A DNA stretch of 64,000 bases from Bacillus salipaludis (lineage in GTDB: Bacteria; Bacillota; Bacilli; Bacillales_B; DSM-18226): positions 1 to 64,000 of the forward strand of contig NZ_SMYO01000007.1 in assembly GCF_004358205.1 (NCBI RefSeq), given 5' to 3'. Below, in pieces: positions 25,788 through 34,322 of this stretch. A program made the position numbers and the translations under genes. Every line of letters begins with the position of its first letter. Within the stretch, counting starts at the first letter, position 1. The notes under the pieces were generated by a model, which saw nothing but the letters and a program-made list of their open reading frames with translations, was not told the DNA's origin and did no database searches.

Positions 25788-27770
25788 ATGTATTTATTCG
25801 CGAATGCAACAATTTATATTGGATTAGCACTTGCCATATACGCTCTTCTCATTATGACACTAGGTATTAGTACAAAGAATCAGCGGTTTATCAATAGTGG
25901 TAAGGGTGCAATGGTTGCCCTATTTACCTGCGCAGCGTTTGCTATGATTTCATTGCTGTATCTATTAGCAACCTCTCAATTTCAATATGAATATGTAACA
26001 GACTATACAAGCAGTGAGCTTCCGATTATTTATAAACTCACGGCTTTATGGGCAGGAAATTCCGGTTCCCTGCTATTATGGACTTTTTTCTTAACATTGT
26101 ATTCGATCATGATTGTTTTTTCTAAAAAAATGAAAGGGAACCCAATGGTTCCATATATTTCTGCCATTCTATTAGCCAATGCGGTTTTCTTCTTTTTCGT
26201 ACTTGGCTTTGTAGCAAAACCGTTCGCAGTACTGACAGAAATACCTGCAGAAGGTAAGGGCCTAAATCCGATGCTTCAAAATCCAGGTATGATTATTCAT
26301 CCTGTGACCCTTTACCTTGGCTATGTTGGATTAGCTGTTCCCTTTGCATTTGCTATGGCTGCGTTAATCCTGAAAAATGTCGATGATTTTTGGATTAAAA
26401 TGACAAGACGGTGGACGATTATTGCTTGGTTGTTTTTAAGCTTAGGCAATATCTTCGGGGGGCAATGGGCGTATGTTGAACTAGGCTGGGGCGGATACTG
26501 GGCATGGGATCCGGTAGAGAACGCTTCGTTTATGCCATGGTTAACGGCTACCGCTTTTTTACACTCTGTTATGATTCAAGAGCGAAAAAATATGCTAAAG
26601 GTTTGGAATATCAGTTTAATTATTGTTTCCTATGCATTGACACTATTTGGAACATTCCTGGTCCGAAGTGGAGTTCTTACCTCTGTCCATGCTTTTGCAA
26701 ACTCAAATCTCGGATTATACTTCCTAATCTTTATGGGGGTAGCCGTTATTGGGGCATTATATGTGCTGATGAGCCGCTATAGCCTTCTTAAAAGAAGTGC
26801 AGGTGAATTTACATCATTTGTTTCAAAAGAAAGCAGTTTCTTAGTTAACAATCTATTATTAGTTGGAGCAGCTTTCGCCGTGTTCTGGGGAACCATCTTT
26901 CCGCTTGTTTCAGAGGCTGTTCGTGGTACGAAGGTAACGGTTGGGCTTCCTTTCTTTAATAAAGTAGAAGCGCCAATTCTTTTATCGATGATGTTTGTGA
27001 TGGCTGTTTGTCCTATGCTTGCCTGGCAACGTTCCACTGTGAAAAATTTAAAGAAAAACTTTATGATTCCCGCGATCCTTGCAGTGGCTGGTATGGTGTT
27101 AATGATTGTGCTCGGTATCCAGAAAGCATGGGCGGTTATCGGCTATGGAGTTATTATTCTATTATTTATTACCCACTATTTAGAGTTTTATCGAGGCGTA
27201 AGGGCAAGGAGAAAAATGACGAAGGAAAGTCCATTCGTTGCACTTTACCGTTTAATGATTAAAAATCGCCGTCGCTATGGAGGTTATCTTGTTCACCTTG
27301 GGATTGCTTTTATCACAATGGGGATTATTGGTTCGCAAAACTACGATTTGCAGACGATGAAAACCGTTCCTTTAGGCGGCTCTATTGACATTAAAGATTA
27401 TCGTATCAATTATGAACGGCTAGATCAGAAAAAAGAAGGAATTAATGATATTGTCTACGCAGATGTTACGGTCTTTAAGGAGGGGAAAAAGCTTGGCACC
27501 TTTGAACCACAAAAGGTCTTTTACGGTAACTGGGAAGAACCCTCTTCCGAGGTAGCAATTATTTCTTCTTTAAAAGAAGACTTATATATTGTCCTAAGCG
27601 CCTGGGAAGATGATGGCAAGGCCACATTTGTCGTTAAAGTAAATCCAATGATGGATTGGTTATGGATTGGGTCTTTCATGATTGTGATCGGGGCATTGTT
27701 TGCTGTATGGAATGGAAAGTATCAAAATATTACTCCGAGATACACAGGAGTAAAGAAAGAGGTGGCTTAG
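25788..27770 (+). CDS. ccmF: CcmF, cytochrome c heme lyase
   Basis: CcmF attaches heme from CcmE to apocytochrome c CxxCH motifs. The 660-residue protein is a polytopic membrane protein with the tryptophan-rich WWD domain (GGYWAWDPVENASFMPW) around residues 230-250, and conserved His residues in adjacent loops (NPGMIIHPVTLYLGYVG). A C-terminal outer-face domain precedes the last helix, as in proteobacterial CcmF. Length matches the family (about 640-670). GAAGGTGAC precedes the ATG, and the ccmH-like gene follows immediately. Confidence 0.94.
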   Translation: MYLFANATIYIGLALAIYALLIMTLGISTKNQRFINSGKGAMVALFTCAAFAMISLLYLLATSQFQYEYVTDYTSSELPIIYKLTALWAGNSGSLLLWTFFLTLYSIMIVFSKKMKGNPMVPYISAILLANAVFFFFVLGFVAKPFAVLTEIPAEGKGLNPMLQNPGMIIHPVTLYLGYVGLAVPFAFAMAALILKNVDDFWIKMTRRWTIIAWLFLSLGNIFGGQWAYVELGWGGYWAWDPVENASFMPWLTATAFLHSVMIQERKNMLKVWNISLIIVSYALTLFGTFLVRSGVLTSVHAFANSNLGLYFLIFMGVAVIGALYVLMSRYSLLKRSAGEFTSFVSKESSFLVNNLLLVGAAFAVFWGTIFPLVSEAVRGTKVTVGLPFFNKVEAPILLSMMFVMAVCPMLAWQRSTVKNLKKNFMIPAILAVAGMVLMIVLGIQKAWAVIGYGVIILLFITHYLEFYRGVRARRKMTKESPFVALYRLMIKNRRRYGGYLVHLGIAFITMGIIGSQNYDLQTMKTVPLGGSIDIKDYRINYERLDQKKEGINDIVYADVTVFKEGKKLGTFEPQKVFYGNWEEPSSEVAIISSLKEDLYIVLSAWEDDGKATFVVKVNPMMDWLWIGSFMIVIGALFAVWNGKYQNITPRYTGVKKEVA

Positions 27771-27771
27771 T

Positions 27772-28275
27772 ATGAGATACAAATATTCTATTGGGCTTAT
27801 CCTCATTGCTTTTATCTTTCAAGCATCTTTCTTTCGTGTAGATGCCAGAACCATCGATTATAAATCAGCTGAATTTAAAGCGGTAGCTTCACAATTTTCC
27901 TGCACATGCGGCTGTGGACAAGATCATTTTGAGTGCGATCCAAATACTTGCAGTCTCACGAAAGAGTTTAAGAAGGATCTAGTTGGCATGATGAATAAGG
28001 GCTGGGACAAGGATAAAATCCGCGATTATTACATCAATATCTACGGTGAAGAAATTTTAACTGCTCCCGAAAAAAGCGGTTTTAGCTTGACTGCCTGGAT
28101 TCTTCCTTTCGTCGTGTTAGGATTTGCTGCCGCTTCATTATTTTTCGTCATTAAAAAATGGGTGAGGAAAAAGGAAGGGGATGAACCTGTCCTTGAAGCT
28201 GAAACAAATAAGGATGAAGTTGAAGGAGAAATCCTTTCCTCCATGATTGATGAGGAACGTAAAAAGTATCTCTAG
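27772..28275 (+). CDS. ccmH: CcmH-like thiol protein
   Basis: The 167-residue protein has a signal sequence (about 1-25), an external domain with five Cys (C44-T-C46-G-C48, C55, C60), a KDKIRDYYINIYGEEIL helix typical of CcmH, and a C-terminal membrane helix (about 108-130). CcmH reduces apocytochrome disulfides and holds the apocytochrome for heme attachment; classical CcmH has a single LVCxxC pair, so this CxCGCG version is divergent. It begins one base after the ccmF stop. The CxCGCGxD motif recalls that of the lipoprotein at 22631-23074. Confidence 0.82.
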   Translation: MRYKYSIGLILIAFIFQASFFRVDARTIDYKSAEFKAVASQFSCTCGCGQDHFECDPNTCSLTKEFKKDLVGMMNKGWDKDKIRDYYINIYGEEILTAPEKSGFSLTAWILPFVVLGFAAASLFFVIKKWVRKKEGDEPVLEAETNKDEVEGEILSSMIDEERKKYL

Positions 28276-28287
28276 GATGTGAACAAA

Positions 28288-28659
28288 ATGCACGATATCT
28301 CAATCATATCAATCATTTTTACAGTTGCATTATTACTGGTCTGTTTATTTTTAACCATATCACCACTTTTTAAATGGGATTCTTATTTGCCGGGCAATGC
28401 AAAACCGGAACTGGCTGGGATGAAAGAAGCACTGCTGACAACACTCAATGAATTAGAGTTTGAGTATAAGATGGATAAAATATCGCAAACCGATTATCAA
28501 CATTTAAAGAAACAGTACGAGATTCAGATTGCCGTGTTGATGAAAGAAGACGAGCATGTCGATGAACAGAAGATGAATCAAGCGCTAATGGCTGAAATAG
28601 AACGAGAAATTGAAGCAACTATGAAAAGCTATAAAAAGAAAAAGGGGGAAGGGAAGTGA
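28288..28659 (+). CDS. Small single-pass protein of the ccm operon, CcmI-like N-terminus
   Basis: The 123-residue product has one N-terminal membrane helix (about 6-24) and a charged, mostly helical cytoplasmic or external domain with LLTTLNELEFEYKMDKISQTDYQHLKKQYE. This LxELEFDYxxGKIsxxDY pattern is found in short CcmI-related proteins encoded next to ccmH. The TPR part of long CcmI is missing. ATG 28288 follows AGGATGTG; a GTG at 28279 is too close to that site. It overlaps the next gene (GTGA). Confidence 0.72.
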   Translation: MHDISIISIIFTVALLLVCLFLTISPLFKWDSYLPGNAKPELAGMKEALLTTLNELEFEYKMDKISQTDYQHLKKQYEIQIAVLMKEDEHVDEQKMNQALMAEIEREIEATMKSYKKKKGEGK

Positions 28660-29648
28660 CAAAGAAGATCACCATTTTCTTCCTTGGGTTGCTGATGCTT
28701 CTACCCTTAAATGGAATGGCAGCTTCCAATTCAAAGATTTCAATTGATATGCATTATCTTGTAGTAAGCCCTGCAGAAGATGGCTCCACGAATATGATGA
28801 ATATGGTCAATTACTCTAATGAAACTGCCCAGGAATTTAACGGGGATGGAAAAAGTGAAGGAGTATTAAAGGTGACCTTACCGGCAGGAGCTGCAGATTT
28901 AAACTTTTTAGATAGTAAAATAGCAATAAAACAGATGGATACAGGGTTTATTACAAAGGATCCAATCCTGGCTAATCAAACACAGGTTCTTCCCTACAGT
29001 TATCGGATGCCAAAGGGTAAGGAAATTAACCTTTCATTTGCTTATCCTGTGCAAACGATGCAGGTCCTAGTCCCTGAAGGCATGGGAAGTGTTGAATTTA
29101 AGGGTGTGGAAGCAACAGAACAGGGACTCTTTAAATTTGAAAATCAAAACTATTGGGGCTATAGCGTCGAAGGCATTAAAGTGGACCAGTCCTTTACGAT
29201 TTTTTATAACAAGGATAAACAGCCTTCCACAGAAGGAACTGCGGCAGCTGCAGAGAAAAATAGCGCTAAAACAACATCCGTTACACGAACGGCACCTGCG
29301 TTTCATAATCCCGGGCATATTCGAATGTGGGAGCAATCGGCACTAAAGCGCTTCAACCCGCACATCTTTTTAATCGTATTGCTTGCCATGATTATCGCAG
29401 GAGTCTCCTATTTTGCCTACTTTAAAAGAAAAGCGAGACTGGAAGAGGATAGGTTTGATGGAGATAAGGATGAAAAAGCGTTTAAGCTGTTAATGGCAAA
29501 ACAAAAGGCAATTTTGGATAAAATTCTTGAGCTCGAAGAAACCTTCGGGGATGGAAGCCTGTCTGAGGATGATTATCAGGCAAAACTCAATGCATATAAA
29601 CAGCATTTGGTCCATGTGAAATTGAGTTTACGGAAATATATAGAGTAA
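28656..29648 (+). CDS. Exported single-pass protein of the ccm operon, function unknown
   Basis: The 330-residue protein has a signal peptide (to about 23), a beta-rich ectodomain (about 25-190), a Thr/Ala-rich linker, a membrane helix (about 237-257) and a charged cytoplasmic tail predicted helical, containing GSLSEDDYQAKLNAYKQHL. The layout is the same as that of the 24241-25296 protein, and both lie within the ccm operon, but I see no close sequence identity. It starts at GTG 28656 behind GGGGGAAGGGA, overlapping the previous stop. I do not recognise the family. Confidence 0.8.
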   Translation: MTKKITIFFLGLLMLLPLNGMAASNSKISIDMHYLVVSPAEDGSTNMMNMVNYSNETAQEFNGDGKSEGVLKVTLPAGAADLNFLDSKIAIKQMDTGFITKDPILANQTQVLPYSYRMPKGKEINLSFAYPVQTMQVLVPEGMGSVEFKGVEATEQGLFKFENQNYWGYSVEGIKVDQSFTIFYNKDKQPSTEGTAAAAEKNSAKTTSVTRTAPAFHNPGHIRMWEQSALKRFNPHIFLIVLLAMIIAGVSYFAYFKRKARLEEDRFDGDKDEKAFKLLMAKQKAILDKILELEETFGDGSLSEDDYQAKLNAYKQHLVHVKLSLRKYIE

Positions 29649-29671
29649 GCTTCTAGTTTGGGGGGACTGCA

Positions 29672-30376
29672 ATGATAGAAATACAAAAACTTACTAAGCA
29701 AGCGGACAACAAATTAATTTTACGTGGAGTAGACCTCTCTATTAAAAAAGGAGAAACAGTAGCCATTCTTGGACCAAACGGTGCGGGAAAAAGTACCCTG
29801 TTAAAAGTGCTTGCTGCCCTAATAAAACCAACATCGGGAATGGTCAAAGTAAATGGTTTGGATTTAAAAAAGAACCAAACCGAGATTAAAAAAATATTAG
29901 GATACCTGCCCCATTCAAGCTTGCTTTATGATCATTACTCGCCTTTGGAAAATCTCGTATTCTATGGCAATGTTTATGGTGTGCAAGAGGTCGAAAAAAA
30001 AGCGGTTGAACTGGTAAAAGATGTAGGATTGTCTTTCTTTTTAAATGAACCGGTAAAGAATTTTTCCCGTGGGATGATCCAAAGAATTGCAATTGCCCGA
30101 GCGATTATTCATGATCCGGAAATCCTGCTTCTCGATGAGCCGCATACTGGATTAGATCAAGGGGCGATAACGATATTAAACAAAGCAATCCTTTCCATGA
30201 AAGAAAAAGGGGCAACAACCTTGATGGTTACACATGATTTTAAACAAGCTGCTGAAATTTGTGACCGAATTATCATTGTGAAAAATGGGAAACTTGTCGA
30301 TGATTTTCACATCAGCGATCAGGCCCTTAGCATCGTTGCTCAAAAATATGAGCTGCAGGTGGAGGGAGCCTCATGA
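29672..30376 (+). CDS. ccmA: CcmA, ABC transporter ATPase of System I
   Basis: CcmA powers release of holo-CcmE from CcmC together with CcmB. The 234-residue ATPase has Walker A GPNGAGKST (34-42), a signature FSRGM (131-135) with degenerate LSGGQ, Walker B ILLLDEP (151-157) with E156, and an H-loop TLMVTHD. The Q-loop region reads GYLPHSSLLYD. It starts behind GGGGGGA and overlaps ccmB (ATGA). Confidence 0.9.
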   Translation: MIEIQKLTKQADNKLILRGVDLSIKKGETVAILGPNGAGKSTLLKVLAALIKPTSGMVKVNGLDLKKNQTEIKKILGYLPHSSLLYDHYSPLENLVFYGNVYGVQEVEKKAVELVKDVGLSFFLNEPVKNFSRGMIQRIAIARAIIHDPEILLLDEPHTGLDQGAITILNKAILSMKEKGATTLMVTHDFKQAAEICDRIIIVKNGKLVDDFHISDQALSIVAQKYELQVEGAS

Positions 30377-31053
30377 ACCTTTTTCAAACAGCGCTCATGC
30401 TAGCAAAAAAAGATTTACTCTCAGAATTAAAAACAAAGCAAATATTAGTAACTCAGATTATTTTTGCCGGACTTGTCATCGTGGTTTTCAGCTTCGCCTT
30501 TGATCCGGCAAATAATACAACCAAGGCTGTTATTCCCGGGATTATTTGGGTGATTATCGTTTTTGCCGGTATCTTAGGCCTTAACCGCTCGTTTATTTCC
30601 GAGCAACGAAATGATACGATTCAGGGTTTATTGGTGGCGCCGATGGAAGCTGCTAGTATTTTTTTAGGAAAATTCATGGCAAATTTTACGATGATTCTAA
30701 TTGTTGAACTGGTTTCCATCCCGTTTTTATTCTTATTATTTGATTTCAAAATGCTTGGAAGTGTCGGTTATTTTATTCTCGTTATCTTTGTCGGCAGCTT
30801 TGGGTTTATTTCCATTGGTACTTTTTTAGCTGCCTTGGCTGCGAATTCCAGAAGCAGCGAAATGTTGTTGCCTTTATTATTATTTCCAATTACAAGTCCA
30901 ATCCTAATTGGGGTTACCCAAGCAACTAGGATTATTTTAACGGATATGAGCAAATTATCAAGTGCACTTTCATGGACGCAAATGGTCACAGCTTACGATA
31001 TTATTTTCTTCGTGGTTTCGTTTTTATTAATCGATTATGTATTGGAGGTTTAA
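30373..31053 (+). CDS. ccmB: CcmB, ABC transporter permease of System I
   Basis: The 226-residue protein has six membrane segments and the CcmB pattern KDLLSELKTKQ near the N-terminus, GLNRSFISEQRNDTIQGLL in the coupling region, and SPILIGVTQATR before the last segments. It forms a complex with CcmA and CcmC. It overlaps ccmA by 4 nt, which supports co-translation. Confidence 0.9.
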   Translation: MNLFQTALMLAKKDLLSELKTKQILVTQIIFAGLVIVVFSFAFDPANNTTKAVIPGIIWVIIVFAGILGLNRSFISEQRNDTIQGLLVAPMEAASIFLGKFMANFTMILIVELVSIPFLFLLFDFKMLGSVGYFILVIFVGSFGFISIGTFLAALAANSRSSEMLLPLLLFPITSPILIGVTQATRIILTDMSKLSSALSWTQMVTAYDIIFFVVSFLLIDYVLEV

Positions 31054-31056
31054 GAA

Positions 31057-31818
31057 ATGAGTATGAATCTCGAACGGGAAAAGGTCACGCTTCCTTTACC
31101 TCAATTGGACGAAGCAAAGAACTCGAGGTTACCTAAAATATTATTTAGCAGTACGGTTATTGCAATGCTTTTATCCCTTTATTTTATCTTCTTATATGCG
31201 GAGGAAGAGAAAACAATGGGTGCGGCACAAAAGATTTTTTATTTCCATGTAAGTTCCGCATGGGTGGCCTTTTTTGCCTTTTTTATCACCTTTTTGTTTA
31301 GTATATTGTTTTTGATCAAGCGGAAAAGAATCTTAGATACATATGCCTATGTTTCCGCGGAAATTGGGGTTGTGTTTACGCTAATTGTATTAACAACTGG
31401 CCCTATATGGGCAAAATCATCATGGAATACTTGGTGGGTATGGGAGCCCCGTTTAATTACGACGTTAATCCTATTCTTTATATATATTGCCTACATCATG
31501 ATTCGTCATATGGATGGTGTCTGGGATAAAAAGGCAAGGCTGTCTGCTGTATTCGGAATCATTGGGTTTGTTGATGTTCCGATTGTATTTTTTGCGATTC
31601 GCTGGTGGCAGACAAAACTTCATCCAATTGTTTTTGGAGAAGGTCCTTCTCAAAAAGGAGAGGGGATTGCCCCAACGATGCTTGTAACTTTGTTGGTTAC
31701 GATTGCGACGTTTACACTTCTTTATTCCTATTTACTTAACAAAGGCGTAACACTCGAAAATATGAAAATTAAAGTAGATCAATATAAAGAAAAATTAAGA
31801 GAAAGCATAGAAAATTAG
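31057..31818 (+). CDS. ccmC: CcmC, heme handling protein of System I
   Basis: CcmC loads heme onto CcmE. The 253-residue protein has six membrane segments and the WWD motif (SSWNTWWVWEPRLITTLILF) near residues 126-146, with conserved His in the flanking loops (KIFYFHVSSAWVAF and KLHPIVF). It is the gene expected after ccmB. A longer than usual N-terminal cytoplasmic stretch (about 25 residues) precedes the first helix. Confidence 0.92.
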   Translation: MSMNLEREKVTLPLPQLDEAKNSRLPKILFSSTVIAMLLSLYFIFLYAEEEKTMGAAQKIFYFHVSSAWVAFFAFFITFLFSILFLIKRKRILDTYAYVSAEIGVVFTLIVLTTGPIWAKSSWNTWWVWEPRLITTLILFFIYIAYIMIRHMDGVWDKKARLSAVFGIIGFVDVPIVFFAIRWWQTKLHPIVFGEGPSQKGEGIAPTMLVTLLVTIATFTLLYSYLLNKGVTLENMKIKVDQYKEKLRESIEN

Positions 31819-31830
31819 GAGGAATGTAAA

Positions 31831-31962
31831 ATGAATTATGAATTTATGTATGCTGCTTATTCGGTTGCCTGGGTGATCATATTCTCATATTTGTTTTTGA
31901 TTGACAAGAAACAAAGCAAACTAAAAAAAGAAATCGAGTTCTTGAAACAGCTGGACAAATAA
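31831..31962 (+). CDS. ccmD: CcmD-like micro-protein, 43 residues
   Basis: A short ORF lies between ccmC and ccmG: ATG 31831 behind TTAGGAGGAATG, stop at 31960-31962. It encodes one membrane helix (YSVAWVIIFSYLFLI) followed by a Lys-rich tail, the layout of CcmD, the small subunit that stabilises the CcmABC-CcmE complex. Size, topology and position fit; sequence conservation in this family is too low for proof. Confidence 0.8.
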   Translation: MNYEFMYAAYSVAWVIIFSYLFLIDKKQSKLKKEIEFLKQLDK

Positions 31963-31985
31963 GAAGTGAATTTGGAGGATATGCA

Positions 31986-32492
31986 ATGAACCAGCGTGTC
32001 ATCAAATCAGTCGTGTTGACCCTTTTAATTGGAATGTTTTCGTTTTTCGCCTATAGTTTAGTGAGTAAGGCAAAGCATACAGATGTAGGGGATCAAGCCT
32101 ATAATTTTAAATTGCCAAATTTGGCAGGCAGTAATACAAGACTTTCTGATTTTCGCGGTCAAGTGGTTGTTTTGAATTACTTTGCAACATGGTGTGCACC
32201 ATGTAAGGAGGAAGCGCCGGAACTAGAAGCTTTTGCAAAAGATTACGGTGATCAATTTAAATTGATTATGGTAAACAGAGGCGAAACAATTGACCGGGTT
32301 AAAAGGTTTTTGAAAAAATATAATACACCCGCAACCTATGTTTTTGATTATAATGCTAAAATATCAAAATTATATAATGTCACAGGACAGCCTGAAACCT
32401 TTGTGATTGACAAAAAAGGTGTGATCCGTGAACACTATAATGGACCGGTAACTGAAATGCAGCTTTATAATTTTGTTAAAAAGTATGACTAG
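31986..32492 (+). CDS. ccmG: CcmG/ResA-type thioredoxin-like protein
   Basis: The 168-residue protein has an N-terminal membrane anchor (about 7-26) and a thioredoxin fold facing outward. Active site is W69-C70-A-P-C73, with cis-Pro in GQPETFVID. Such proteins reduce the CxxCH thiols of apocytochrome c. By sequence it could be called ResA or CcmG; its place at the end of the ccm operon favours a CcmG role. TTTGGAGG precedes the ATG. Confidence 0.88.
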   Translation: MNQRVIKSVVLTLLIGMFSFFAYSLVSKAKHTDVGDQAYNFKLPNLAGSNTRLSDFRGQVVVLNYFATWCAPCKEEAPELEAFAKDYGDQFKLIMVNRGETIDRVKRFLKKYNTPATYVFDYNAKISKLYNVTGQPETFVIDKKGVIREHYNGPVTEMQLYNFVKKYD

Positions 32493-32498
32493 TAAATG

Positions 32499-32541
32499 AA
32501 AAAAGGATGGAATCGTCTATATCCCGATTCCATCCTTTTTT
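32499..32541. terminator. Bidirectional terminator after the ccm operon
   Basis: AAAAAGGATGGAATCG pairs with GATTCCATCCTTTTTT around a 10-nt loop. It ends the ccm operon and also overlaps the stop region of the convergent SIMPL-domain gene. Confidence 0.9.
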
Positions 32542-33190
32542 AATATTCGAATTCAGCTGAAATTGTTGCTTTGACTATAAGTTCGCCGGGTTCAAATTGA
32601 GTGGAGCTAATCCCTTTCACATAGGTCATTTGTGGATTCAAAATAGGCGGTGGAAGCGTTCCGCCTTCAATGACCAAATAGGGAGTGGGATTCAATGTTA
32701 CCCTTAACGTGTTTGCAATGGTTTTAGCTTTTTCAATCGCCTTATTTAATGCGAGGGAAAGTGCTTTTTGATAATTCCCATCTTGATTTTTTAATGAAAA
32801 ATGGACATTTGCTACATAGTTAGCCCCGTTTTGAACGGCGGTATCGATTACCTTGCCAATTGATGTTAAATCCTCTATTTTCACTTTAAGTATATAGGTC
32901 ACTTTATATGCGCGAAAAGTTTGTTTCCCTTGATCAAAATCATATTCGGAATCAATTCGATAATCAAAGGTTTGTAGATTTTTCCGAGGAACCCCTAAGG
33001 ATAATAGTGATTGAATCAACTTTTTAACCGCCTCTGAATTTTGCTGCTGTGCCTCCATCAATACCTTATTCTCGGTCATGACACCTAAATTTACGTTGGC
33101 CATATCAGGCAGCACCGCAAGCTCCCCTTCACCGGTAACTTTTATGACATGGTTTTTACCTATACGTTCCGGTTGTTGGTAACGATACAT
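32540..33190 (-). CDS. SIMPL-domain (DUF541) protein
   Basis: The 216-residue protein is a single SIMPL domain (the family includes oxidative-stress defence protein YggE and BP26): the start VIKVTGEGELAVLPDMANVNLGV and end ELIVKATISAEFEY are characteristic. No signal peptide is seen, so a cytoplasmic location is likely. Function in Bacillus is unknown. On its strand the start is preceded by AAAGGAGG and then a run of G residues before GCAACA-ATG. Confidence 0.88.
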   Translation of the reverse strand: MYRYQQPERIGKNHVIKVTGEGELAVLPDMANVNLGVMTENKVLMEAQQQNSEAVKKLIQSLLSLGVPRKNLQTFDYRIDSEYDFDQGKQTFRAYKVTYILKVKIEDLTSIGKVIDTAVQNGANYVANVHFSLKNQDGNYQKALSLALNKAIEKAKTIANTLRVTLNPTPYLVIEGGTLPPPILNPQMTYVKGISSTQFEPGELIVKATISAEFEY

Positions 33191-33332
33191 TGTTGCCCCC
33201 CCCCTCCTTTGTTCTTTTTATAAAATACTGTTGCAAAGCTGGAAGTATTCCTTAGGGGTTCTTACCGTCTATCATTTAGGCTGAAAAAAATAGAAGGAAA
33301 GGAAATTTTGAAAGAATTGCCTGATTTGAAAG

Positions 33333-33360
33333 TCATATTGCGCCTTAAAAGGCATACATT
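33333..33360 (+). promoter_or_regulatory. Sigma-E promoter of the spoIIIA operon
   Basis: TCATATT (33333-33339) and CATACATT (33353-33360) match the sigma-E consensus KMATATT and CATACAHT with a 13-nt spacer, one nt short of the usual 14-15. It lies 38 nt upstream of spoIIIAA, an operon known to be transcribed by sigma-E in the mother cell. Confidence 0.78.
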
Positions 33361-33398
33361 TTAAATAATGAGACAAGCAACAACAAGGAGGATACATT

Positions 33399-34322
33399 GT
33401 GGAAACGATTCTTCATTTTTTACCAAAAAATATTGCAGACCTTATCAGTAAACTCCCTCCTAATCAAAAAGAAGAGCTTGAAGAAATCCGAATTCGCATA
33501 AATCGGCCGATTGAAATTACGACAAAAGGAGCTCCCCAGTTCCTATCGTACCGGATTCAGCCCGAGGATGCCTTCCATTTAATGAATAAAATAAGCCACT
33601 TTTCCATCTACACCCTTGAGGAAGAGCTAAAACGGGGATATATCACCGTTTCCGGCGGGCATCGGATTGGTCTTGCCGGAAAGGTCATTCTCGAGGATGG
33701 AAGGGTCAAGGCAATTAGGGATATTTCTTCTTTTAATATTCGAATTGCCAGGGAGAAGGTGGGGATTGCTGAACCATTCATTTCCTATATTTATAAGGAT
33801 ACCTGGATGAATACGATGGTGATTGGGGCCCCGCAAACAGGGAAAACAACCTTGCTGCGTGATTTTGCCCGAATCATTTCCACCGGGGTTTATTCAAAAG
33901 GTATCCAGGCAAACAAGGTAGGTATTGTGGACGAACGAAGTGAAATAGCTGGGTGTGTAAACGGTGTTCCGCAGTTGACCTTTGGGAATCGTGTGGATGT
34001 TTTAGATGCCTGTCCAAAAGCAGAGGGAATGATGATGATGATTCGTTCGATGAGTCCGGATGTTTTAATTGTGGATGAAATTGGCCGTAAGGAAGATGCG
34101 GAGGCAATCCAGGAGGCAGTTCATGCAGGAATAAAACTAATGATGACCACCCATGGAACTAGTCTTGAAGAGATAAAAAATAGGCCCTCACTTAAAGGAA
34201 TACTTGAGCAAAACATCTTTCGCCGATTCATTGTCCTTAGCAGAGATAAAGGACCTGGAACGGTTACACATCTATTGGATGGAGAAGGAAAAGAACTGAT
34301 TCAAAAAGTGAGAGTGACATAA
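33399..34322 (+). CDS. spoIIIAA: SpoIIIAA, ATPase of the SpoIIIA-SpoIIQ feeding-tube complex
   Basis: The 307-residue cytosolic ATPase resembles type II/IV secretion motors. Walker A is GAPQTGKT (143-150), and a Walker B-like VLIVDEIGR lies near 225. It is thought to power the mother-cell side channel that nurtures the forespore. GTG start behind AAGGAGG. It overlaps no neighbour; spoIIIAB starts at the next base. Confidence 0.95.
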   Translation: METILHFLPKNIADLISKLPPNQKEELEEIRIRINRPIEITTKGAPQFLSYRIQPEDAFHLMNKISHFSIYTLEEELKRGYITVSGGHRIGLAGKVILEDGRVKAIRDISSFNIRIAREKVGIAEPFISYIYKDTWMNTMVIGAPQTGKTTLLRDFARIISTGVYSKGIQANKVGIVDERSEIAGCVNGVPQLTFGNRVDVLDACPKAEGMMMMIRSMSPDVLIVDEIGRKEDAEAIQEAVHAGIKLMMTTHGTSLEEIKNRPSLKGILEQNIFRRFIVLSRDKGPGTVTHLLDGEGKELIQKVRVT

